Source: JAHBXL01 sp038247555 (GTDB lineage Bacteria; Planctomycetota; Phycisphaerae; Phycisphaerales; UBA1924). Taken from it: 10,281 bases of DNA. Positions 1 through 5,657 of this stretch are shown here, one piece after another (position 1 is the first letter of the stretch; each line of letters begins with the position of its first letter). Position numbers and translations under genes: made by a program. The stretch spans positions 1 to 10,281 of the forward strand of contig JBBRUT010000125.1 in NCBI GenBank assembly GCA_038247555.1, in the 5' to 3' direction. The notes under the pieces are model-generated. The model ran no database searches. It had not been told where the DNA came from and worked only from the letters and a program-made list of their open reading frames with translations.

Positions 1-640
1 AGTACTCCCACAGCGTGTTCCCGCCGCCCTCACCCTGATGCGTGATCGCCCCCATCATCTCCGCCAATATCCGGTCAGAAAACATCTGCCTATGCAGCGC
101 GACAAAGTGAAACCGAACGTGCGACAGGAATCGCCCCAGCTTCTCCTTGTGCCCTCGATACGACGGCTGCAGAATCAGCCCGCCGATCTCCGTCGGCCCG
201 CTCTCATCGAGCGTGAGCTTGGCGGTGATGTGCGTCACCCCCTGCTGTAGCGATGTGCTGAACATCTCTCGCCGCGACAGCTTCAGCGACACATTCGGCT
301 CCCCCGGCCCTCCCATGCTCGAGATGAGCTGGCTCGTCCCCAGCACCCCGCCCGATTCGCGATCTTCCAGCACGAACATGAACAGGTCAGACCGCTGCGT
401 CATCGACGCACTACCCGCTCCGGCTTCGGGCTTGTCAGCCCGCCCCGGCTTCGCGATCTTGGCCGCCTTCTGCGCAGCCGCAGCGCCCGTCTTGCCGAGC
501 TTCATAAAGCACTGCCTCGACCGCAGCACCTTCTCGCTGATCAGGTCCTTATCCGCCGGCAGATTAATGAAGTGCACCATCCGCGCCAGCTTGTACAGCG
601 TGGCGACATCCTCAACTTTGGCTCGACGGATCAGGAACAC
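1..640 (-). CDS. astA: Arginine N-succinyltransferase (AstA) family protein, partial (C-terminus cut by window edge)
   Basis: I translated this frame directly from the reverse complement. It is open from a GTG at 640-638 to the left edge, giving 213 residues of a family that is usually about 340. An in-frame TAG lies eight codons upstream, and GGAGG sits five bases before the GTG, so this start is well supported. AstA transfers succinyl from succinyl-CoA to the alpha-amino group of arginine, the first step of the AST pathway in the cytoplasm. Resemblance to E. coli AstA recalled from memory: N-terminal FLIRRAKVEDVATLYKLAR, then NLPAD (family SLPAN), MFVLEDRESGGVLGTS, EIGGLILQPSYRG (family ELCTLFLDPDWR), and ILAEMMGAIT (family VVAEMRGV). 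Residues about 48-84 are a Lys/Ala/Gly-rich insert that E. coli AstA lacks. The aminotransferase gene lies 274 bp upstream on the same strand. Family membership is fairly sure; the substrate (arginine, ornithine or another amino acid) is not. Confidence 0.8.
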   Translation of the reverse strand, partial: MFLIRRAKVEDVATLYKLARMVHFINLPADKDLISEKVLRSRQCFMKLGKTGAAAAQKAAKIAKPGRADKPEAGAGSASMTQRSDLFMFVLEDRESGGVLGTSQLISSMGGPGEPNVSLKLSRREMFSTSLQQGVTHITAKLTLDESGPTEIGGLILQPSYRGHKEKLGRFLSHVRFHFVALHRQMFSDRILAEMMGAITHQGEGGGNTLWEY

Positions 641-704
641 GTTGGCCTCCAGTGCCCGATGCTACGGCGGTCCGTGCCACCCGGTCGCGATCCGGTGAAG
701 GGTT

Positions 705-719
705 CATGTTTCAAACATG
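705..719. promoter_or_regulatory. Perfect 15-bp palindrome upstream of astA, possible operator
   Basis: The sequence CATGTTTCAAACATG has two 7-base arms around one central C. It lies 65 bp upstream of the astA GTG, between astA and the aminotransferase gene, and directly beside the repeat arm that begins at 721. Such symmetry would suit a dimeric regulator. No second copy was noticed, although a related CATGTTTTCAT begins at 841. It could equally be the outer end of the repeat element. Confidence 0.3.
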
Positions 720-720
720 C

Positions 721-888
721 CTCGCGCAGAGGCGCAGAGCCGCAGAGAAGCGGGGTAAAAGATCAAAGCGGATGCAGGAAGAATCGGAGGGGAGGCCGCA
801 GATCAAAAGTTGGAAATGGCGAGGAGGCTTCGCGCGGACCCATGTTTTCATACTTGGCTTTCTCTGAGTCCCCTCGCCTCTGCGCGAG
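721..888. repeat. Inverted-repeat element with GCAGAG-type arms (168 bp)
   Basis: The left arm (721-748) contains the short-period motif GCAGAG three times. The right arm (861-888) is its inverted partner. The outer 14 bases, CTCGCGCAGAGGCG, match perfectly, and about 23 of 28 positions match over the whole arm. The interior (749-860) shows no ORF with coding character. The element fills most of the 274-bp gap between the aminotransferase and astA genes. Arrays of degenerate CACAGAG/GCAGAG units are known between genes in planctomycetes and several other phyla; their function is not established. Confidence 0.7.
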
Positions 889-914
889 ACTCTTCCCCAA
901 AGAGTGCCGGCGTT

Positions 915-2441
915 TCAACCCTCCGCAGCCGCCGCCGCCATCCCCTTCTCAATGCACGCGAACACCCGCGGCCAATCCGCATCCTTAAACACCGGCATCG
1001 GCGGCAGCATGCGGATGTGGTACGGCCCGTGCCCGCAATAGAACACCAGCACACCCGCATCGAACAGGTGCTTGCACAGCTTCGTGACCTTGTCCTTCTT
1101 CCCGCCAAACGGTGTGAACCGCATCATCCCGCCCGTGCCGCCCACAATATCCGCAACATCCGGCGAGCCGGGGAACCACTCCGGGTGCTTCGCCGCCAGT
1201 GCCCGCACCTGCTGCGCAAAGAGCCCGTGCTGCTTTGCGAACGCGCCGTTCTTCCCATACCACGCCCCATCGCGCAGCCGCTCCACCACGCTCGTGCCGA
1301 TCCGGAACGCCGGCCCGCTACTGGTGAACGTCCCCGACAGCAGCCCCGGCCCCGGGTTGTACTCCTCGGTGTACAGCGTGGCGCACACCTGCGTCATCTT
1401 GCCGACGCAGAACACATCGACATACTGCCCGAGATTCAGCGCGTCGTACGCAAACATCGACTCGGTCCGGCCGAAGCTCTGGATCTCATCATCCCACACC
1501 GCGATCGAGCTGACCTTGCACACATCCATCAGCGCAGTGAAGAACTCGCGCGGCGCGGTGTTGAAGCCACCTTCACCCTGCACAAGCTCGAAGATGATGC
1601 ACGCGTGCTGCTTGGGGTACCGTTCGACATACTGCCGCAGGTGCGACACCGCCATGTCGATGAACCGCGTCTGTCCGGAGACATCGCCCGCGTTCATCCG
1701 CTTCGCCGCGGCCTGATCGTAAAACGGCATGTAATCAATCTGCGTCGATAGCGGAATCCCGATGCGGTTGGCCGCGGCATCGCCAATCTGGCTCATCGTC
1801 ACCGACCGCCCCATGAAGCAGTCCTTGAACGCGATGATCCGCGACGCCGGCGCGTGCTTCTGATAGCAGAGTTTGATCGCGTTCTCATTCGCCATGCACC
1901 CCGACGTCGTCGCGAAGCAGTACTTAAGGCGGCTGCCCTTCTTCGCCTCATCAAGCAGCACACGCGAGAACTCGTATGGCCCGTTACCCGAGAGCAGGTT
2001 GCCGTGCTGCAGCGTGTCTTCCGCCGCGCCGAGCATCGATGCCCGGATCGTTTCGGGATCCGAATGCCCGAAGAAGTGCACGCCGATGCCCGTGATCATG
2101 TCCCACTTCACCGAGCCATCGAGCAGCTCGACCAGTGCGCCGTTGCCGACACCCGATGCCAGGTATGGATACAGCAGGCCGCGGCCGCGAACATCGGCGG
2201 CTTCCTTGAGCAGCGCGTCATAGCTGACCTTCAGCTCGTCGCGAGCCGGCCGCACATCCGTGATCTTCGCGCTGTGCCTGCCGACTTCGCTCACGACGGC
2301 GTCAATGGCTGAACGAAGTGCGCCGCCCTTGGCGAACAACTGCTGCCCAACGGTCGAGGCATCTGCAGCGGTACCGCCCGAAGCAGCACCATTCGCAGGC
2401 GTGTTGGAAGCCGACACAGGACGATTCACGGCGGTGGACAT
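915..2441 (-). CDS. Class III (ornithine-type) PLP-dependent aminotransferase
   Basis: This 508-residue protein belongs to the ArgD/AstC/GabT superfamily of fold-type I aminotransferases. These enzymes move an amino group between the omega position of ornithine-like, lysine-like or N-acylated substrates and 2-oxoglutarate. Visible motifs are TTSGCMANENAIK at 178-190 (family NSGAEANEAAIK, phosphate cup), ELVQGEGGF at 285-293, and AVWDDEIQSFGRT at 314-326, where Asp318 should bind the pyridine nitrogen. GKMTQ at 347-351 holds Lys348, the likely Schiff-base lysine, and GTFTSSGPA lies at 370-378. The first 30 residues or so are Ala/Ser/Thr-rich, and the protein is about 100 residues longer than typical ArgD. 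The ATG has GGAG about eight bases upstream. Downstream is astA, which favours an AstC-like (succinylornithine) role; the nearby M20 hydrolase and dapF also allow succinyl-DAP aminotransferase. Lysine 6-aminotransferase is a further alternative. The superfamily is certain, the substrate is not. Confidence 0.9.
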   Translation of the reverse strand: MSTAVNRPVSASNTPANGAASGGTAADASTVGQQLFAKGGALRSAIDAVVSEVGRHSAKITDVRPARDELKVSYDALLKEAADVRGRGLLYPYLASGVGNGALVELLDGSVKWDMITGIGVHFFGHSDPETIRASMLGAAEDTLQHGNLLSGNGPYEFSRVLLDEAKKGSRLKYCFATTSGCMANENAIKLCYQKHAPASRIIAFKDCFMGRSVTMSQIGDAAANRIGIPLSTQIDYMPFYDQAAAKRMNAGDVSGQTRFIDMAVSHLRQYVERYPKQHACIIFELVQGEGGFNTAPREFFTALMDVCKVSSIAVWDDEIQSFGRTESMFAYDALNLGQYVDVFCVGKMTQVCATLYTEEYNPGPGLLSGTFTSSGPAFRIGTSVVERLRDGAWYGKNGAFAKQHGLFAQQVRALAAKHPEWFPGSPDVADIVGGTGGMMRFTPFGGKKDKVTKLCKHLFDAGVLVFYCGHGPYHIRMLPPMPVFKDADWPRVFACIEKGMAAAAAEG

Positions 2442-2474
2442 TCAAAGCTCCGGCAAGAAAGTGCGTACACAATC

Positions 2475-2933
2475 CTATCGGCGAATTGCGGCCACGGAAT
2501 GCGCCTTCCCGCACTCAGGACACACGGCCCCATCCGGCACGCCGGTGCAGTCGTAGCCGCAGGTGCCGCAGAGAGAAAAAGCGTCCAAGCTGTTTCTCCT
2601 GCGAAGTAGACTCGCGGCGGCGACCGTACACACCGCGACTGGGATCCAAAGCGGGACCGCAAAGGTTCCTCGCCATCCAGTTGATCCCGGAAGCCAGCGC
2701 ATCTTCCCGTTCGATTTTTCTGTCACCCGACTTACGACAAGAGGCCCCCACCAATCGATCTTGCCGGGGGGCATCGAAAAGATGATCGCGCCATCGACAC
2801 AGCCGGCTGTCATGCTGCCGACTTGAACGCCCGGGCCTAGGTCGCTTCCGGCGAAGGCAAAGCCAGCCGCAAAGCTCGCAGCAGCCAGAAGGAGTGCGCA
2901 CTCGCAATGACTCAAGCGTGCGGATCTAGTCAC
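2475..2933 (-). CDS. Small membrane protein with C-terminal zinc ribbon
   Basis: This 152-residue protein has no recognised function. A hydrophobic segment at about residues 11-29 could be a signal or first membrane helix. A second at about 89-110 (family-typical run ending in LLRRR) is a likely transmembrane helix, with the Arg cluster on the cytoplasmic side. The C-terminus carries CGTCGYD (Cys122, Cys125) and CPECGKAH (Cys138, Cys141), a four-cysteine zinc-ribbon pattern; Cys129 is an additional cysteine. Small membrane proteins ending in a CGYDLTG...CPECG ribbon are, to my knowledge, abundant in planctomycetes. The start is GTG with GGAG six bases upstream. It overlaps the end of the M20 gene by eight bases, which suggests translational coupling. 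It probably follows that gene in the same transcript, and the aminotransferase start is 33 bases beyond its stop. Confidence 0.75.
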   Translation of the reverse strand: MTRSARLSHCECALLLAAASFAAGFAFAGSDLGPGVQVGSMTAGCVDGAIIFSMPPGKIDWWGPLVVSRVTEKSNGKMRWLPGSTGWRGTFAVPLWIPVAVCTVAAASLLRRRNSLDAFSLCGTCGYDCTGVPDGAVCPECGKAHSVAAIRR

Positions 2934-4209
2934 GATCGACTCCGTTCGCGCCCACCCTCATCATCACCACCGCCAGCATCTGGCACCGCGTCACCAGACT
3001 CGTCAGATCGATCCACTCATCCGTCGTGTGCAGTCCGCCGCCCTTCACGCCGACCGTGTCGATCGTCGGCAACCCCGCGGCCTGCATCAGGTTCCCATCG
3101 CACACGCCCCCCGTCTTGCCGAACGGCAGCGCCATGCCCAGTTCCTGCGAAACCGCGCGCGCAACCTCCGCGAGCTTCTGCGTCTCCGGCGTCAGTGGCT
3201 TCGCCGGCCTCGCCAAACTCGTCCGCACCTTGATCGTCGCGCCGACCACCCCGACATCGCGCTCCAGTTCCTTCAACCGCTGCTCGATCTCCGTCCACGC
3301 GACGCTGCTTGGGAACCTCGCGTTGCCCCATGCGCACGCGTGGTCCGCCACCGAGTTGGTGGTCTTCCCGCCGCGGATCGGCCCGATGTTCAGCACAACC
3401 CCCTCCGCAGGCCGCGGCATCGCCGACACCCGCACGATCGCGTGCGCCAGCGCGTTCACCGCCGACACGCCCGAAGAGAAGTCGCGCCCGACATGCGCTG
3501 CCCGGCCGAACGCCTCGATGATGAACTGTGCGCTCCCCGCCCGTTCCACCACCAGCCCGCCATCGCTCGCCGCGGGCTCGAGCGCGATGCCCACCCCGCC
3601 CGCGGCGGCCACACGCGCCGCCTCATCCACGATCGCCTTCGCGCTGTGATAGCTCCCCGTCTCTTCATCCGAGTTCAGCACCACGCTCATCCGCGGCAGC
3701 GCACTGCACTCCGCAAGCGCCTCCATCGCGGCCATCGCGATCACCAGCCCACCCTTCATATCCACGCACCCCGGCCCCACCGCGCGGTTCCCATCCGCCG
3801 ACACCACAAGCTCGCGAAATGCCCCGCGCGGATCGTGCACCGTATCGAGGTGCCCCGATACCATGATCGGCCGCCCGCCCCCATTGTCCCGCCGCGCGGT
3901 CGAACTCCAATCCCCAATCCTGCACACCGCCGTCGGTGGAATCGGGTGCGATGCCGCCCCACCGCTCACCCCGCCATCCTCTCCTTTGTACAGCCAATCC
4001 GGCCGAGGCTCACCCGGCACGAGCTCGCACGTTGCACCCATCGCCCGTAGCCGCGCACACAGCCGCTCTCGCGTCTCATCGAGCGCGGCCGAGTTGCCCG
4101 CGCCGCCTCCGGTCGGCAAATCCACATGCAGCCGCAAGTCCTCAAGCAGCGCATCGCGCCGCCGCTCGATCTTCTCGCACACATGTTGTTCCAGCTCGTC
4201 GAATGCCAT
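2926..4209 (-). CDS. M20-family zinc metallopeptidase/deacylase (CPG2/ArgE/DapE-like)
   Basis: This 427-residue protein has the order of dinuclear-zinc M20 enzymes, which cleave C-terminal amino acids or N-acyl groups from amino acids. Likely metal ligands are His120 and Asp122 in GHLDTV (Asp122 usually supports His120), Asp150 in GPGCVDMKGG, Glu183 in SDEETGS with Glu182 as catalytic base, Glu211 in LEPA, and His394 in GGGLHTTDE. Spacing is close to that of Pseudomonas carboxypeptidase G2. The dimerisation domain lies between about 225 and 330 and includes GRAAHVG. A longer reading from TTG at 4242 is possible, but ATG at 4209 is preceded by GAGGA at the right distance and is preferred. Its stop overlaps the zinc-ribbon gene. 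Next to dapF and an ArgD-type aminotransferase it could be a DapE- or ArgE-like desuccinylase/deacetylase; glutamate carboxypeptidase is the alternative. Confidence 0.9.
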   Translation of the reverse strand: MAFDELEQHVCEKIERRRDALLEDLRLHVDLPTGGGAGNSAALDETRERLCARLRAMGATCELVPGEPRPDWLYKGEDGGVSGGAASHPIPPTAVCRIGDWSSTARRDNGGGRPIMVSGHLDTVHDPRGAFRELVVSADGNRAVGPGCVDMKGGLVIAMAAMEALAECSALPRMSVVLNSDEETGSYHSAKAIVDEAARVAAAGGVGIALEPAASDGGLVVERAGSAQFIIEAFGRAAHVGRDFSSGVSAVNALAHAIVRVSAMPRPAEGVVLNIGPIRGGKTTNSVADHACAWGNARFPSSVAWTEIEQRLKELERDVGVVGATIKVRTSLARPAKPLTPETQKLAEVARAVSQELGMALPFGKTGGVCDGNLMQAAGLPTIDTVGVKGGGLHTTDEWIDLTSLVTRCQMLAVVMMRVGANGVDRD

Positions 4210-4247
4210 CAGTTCCTCAACCGGTTCATTTCGCCAAAGCAAACTTC

Positions 4248-4417
4248 ACCACGGAGATCACCGAGTACACCGAGGGAAGAGTGGCGCACTTCAGCAGAAC
4301 AGCGAGCCAGCAACTTACCGGTTCAACAACTCTCCGCGGCGTGACTTGCTCCACTTCTCTCGTTTCTGTCTCTTCCCGAATCGACCATTTCTCAGTGCTC
4401 TCCGTGCCCTCCGTGGT
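4248..4417. repeat. Inverted-repeat element with CACNGAG arms (about 168 bp)
   Basis: The left arm (4249-4274) contains three units of the form NNCACNGAG or close to it, at 9-bp spacing, starting CCACGGAG. The right arm (4391-4416) is the same pattern inverted (CTCNGTG units). About 20 of 26 positions pair, and the changes fall mostly at the variable unit positions. The interior has no credible gene. The element fills the space between the M20 gene and dapF. Its outer length equals that of the element at 721-888, although the interiors do not look alike. Confidence 0.7.
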
Positions 4418-4474
4418 CCAGTTGCCTCTCTGCTTCGCCCCCCCTCTCTCTTCACTGCATTTCTGCTTTGCCCT

Positions 4475-4543
4475 CATCCGTGCCCATCCGTGGCTTGCCT
4501 CGCTCCTTTGCCTGATCTGCGTTCATCCGCGTTCATCTGCGGC
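4475..4543. repeat. 10-bp-period degenerate repeats (CATCCGNG units)
   Basis: Two neighbouring groups are visible. CATCCGTGCC and CATCCGTGGC are adjacent at 4475-4494. GATCTGCGTT, CATCCGCGTT and CATCTGCGGC are adjacent at 4514-4543. All share a 10-bp frame. They lie just downstream of dapF on its transcript. The same unit types reappear at 5578-5649. With the inverted pair next to them, they make the whole stretch from 4210 to 4574 non-coding repeat sequence. Confidence 0.7.
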
Positions 4544-4574
4544 TCCTGCCTTCTTCCGCCTCCGTGGTTCCACA

Positions 4575-5522
4575 TCATCGCGGCCACACCCACTCCCCCT
4601 CAAACACATCCTCCGCCGGCCCCGTCATGAACACATGATTCGTCTTCTCATCCCACTGAATCACCAGATCTCCGCCCGGCAGGTGCAGCGTCGCCTTCCG
4701 CGCCAGCCGACCCGTCAACACACCCGCCACCAGCACGGCGCACGCGCCCGTCCCGCACGCCTGCGTCGCCCCCGCTCCGCGCTCCCACGTCCGCATCGTC
4801 GCCTCTCCGCGCGCATGCACACACACAAAGTGCGCATTCACCTTTCGCGGAAACGCCGGATGCTTCTCAATCCGCGGCCCAACCCGCTCAAGCTCCAGCC
4901 CCGACAGCCCTTCCCCCCCCAGCACCTCGTTCGCCCCATCAAAGAACACCACGTGCGGGTTGCCCATCGATACAAAGCTCCCCACCCATTGCCCGCTCCC
5001 CGCGCCATCGACCTCGACAACACGCTCCGATGGGTGCGACCCCGCTGCGCCGCGATCGACCGACAACCTCGATTCCTCCACCGGCACGCGCGCCATCTCC
5101 AGGATCGGCTCCCCCATATCCACTGTCGCGCTCGTCAATCGACCGCCCGAAGATGTCGGTGCGTCGTACGAAATGCTCAGCACCCCACGCCCCGTTTCCA
5201 CCTTCAGCGGCACAAACCGCATCCCCAGCCGGTCATGCGCGAACTTCGCCACGCACCGCACCCCGTTCCCGCACATCTCCGATTCTGACCCATCCGAGTT
5301 GAACATCCGCATCCGCACATGCGCATCGACCCCCGCATTCGGCATGCACACCAGGATCAACCCGTCCGACCCCACGCCCCGGTGCCGATCGCTGATCTGC
5401 CTCGCAATCTCCGGCAGGTCACCGCGCTCCGCCAGCGCGGCCTCCCCCGCCCGCCCACACGTCGAATACGCATCGACGTACACGTAGTCATTTCCGATCC
5501 CGTGCATCTTCACAAACCGCAT
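4575..5522 (-). CDS. dapF: Diaminopimelate epimerase
   Basis: DapF interconverts LL- and meso-diaminopimelate in the cytoplasm, feeding lysine and peptidoglycan synthesis. The 315-residue protein begins with the family hallmark FVKMHGIGNDYVYVD. It carries FNSDGSESEMCGNGVRC with catalytic Cys84, GNPHVVFF near 187-194, and WERGAGATQACGTGACA with the second catalytic cysteine, Cys256; Glu247-Arg248 are the expected substrate-binding pair. Many family members have GET where this one has GAT (Ala252). It is somewhat longer than the usual 275 or so residues, with extra sequence around 23-38 and 140-175. The ATG start has AGGAG seven bases upstream. M48 lies upstream and the M20 gene downstream, both separated by repeat-filled gaps, so co-transcription is possible but not shown. 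Confidence 0.96.
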   Translation of the reverse strand: MRFVKMHGIGNDYVYVDAYSTCGRAGEAALAERGDLPEIARQISDRHRGVGSDGLILVCMPNAGVDAHVRMRMFNSDGSESEMCGNGVRCVAKFAHDRLGMRFVPLKVETGRGVLSISYDAPTSSGGRLTSATVDMGEPILEMARVPVEESRLSVDRGAAGSHPSERVVEVDGAGSGQWVGSFVSMGNPHVVFFDGANEVLGGEGLSGLELERVGPRIEKHPAFPRKVNAHFVCVHARGEATMRTWERGAGATQACGTGACAVLVAGVLTGRLARKATLHLPGGDLVIQWDEKTNHVFMTGPAEDVFEGEWVWPR

Positions 5523-5577
5523 GCGACGCTCCTGTTCCCGTGAGCGTATGTCATCGCCCCATGCATCCCCGCCTCTT

Positions 5578-5650
5578 CAGTCTGCGTCCTCCGCGTTCAT
5601 CCACGGCTCTCCCTCCGAATCCGTACTCATCGGTGTCCATCCGTGGCTCT
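5578..5650. repeat. 10-bp-period degenerate repeats upstream of dapF
   Basis: One group at 5578-5607 reads as CAGTCTGCGT, CCTCCGCGTT and CATCCACGGC. A second at 5628-5647 reads CATCGGTGTC and CATCCGTGGC. These are the unit types of 4475-4543, here in the reverse order of groups. They fill the 135-bp gap between the M48 gene stop and dapF and end a few bases before the M48 stop codon. Confidence 0.65.
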
Positions 5651-5657
5651 TCCGGTC

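Noticed and set aside
147..698. Long plus-strand ORF (183 codons) over the astA region
   Set aside because: It is antisense to the AstA-family frame, has no ribosome-binding site and resembles no family; the minus-strand frame shows clear AstA motifs.
641..914. Search for a tRNA or small RNA gene in the gap before astA
   Set aside because: No cloverleaf or terminator was found; the gap is explained by the inverted-repeat element and the palindrome.
4210..4242. Longer M20 protein from TTG at 4242
   Set aside because: The ATG at 4209 has GAGGA at proper spacing, and the extra 11 residues lie outside the family domain.
4226..4477. Minus-strand ORF of 83 codons (contains TTEGTESTEKWS)
   Set aside because: It is translated repeat sequence: the TEGTEST pattern comes from CACNGAG units. 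Such ORFs are often annotated as hypothetical proteins but are not supported as genes.
4475..4543. Possible CRISPR array
   Set aside because: The repeat units are about 10 bp, adjacent and degenerate, with no 28-37 bp repeats or unique spacers, and no cas gene is present.
3936..5288. Plus-strand ORF of 450 codons across the M20-dapF junction
   Set aside because: It is antisense to two well-supported genes and spans the repeat element between them; Arg/Pro/His-rich composition is typical of shadows in GC-rich DNA.
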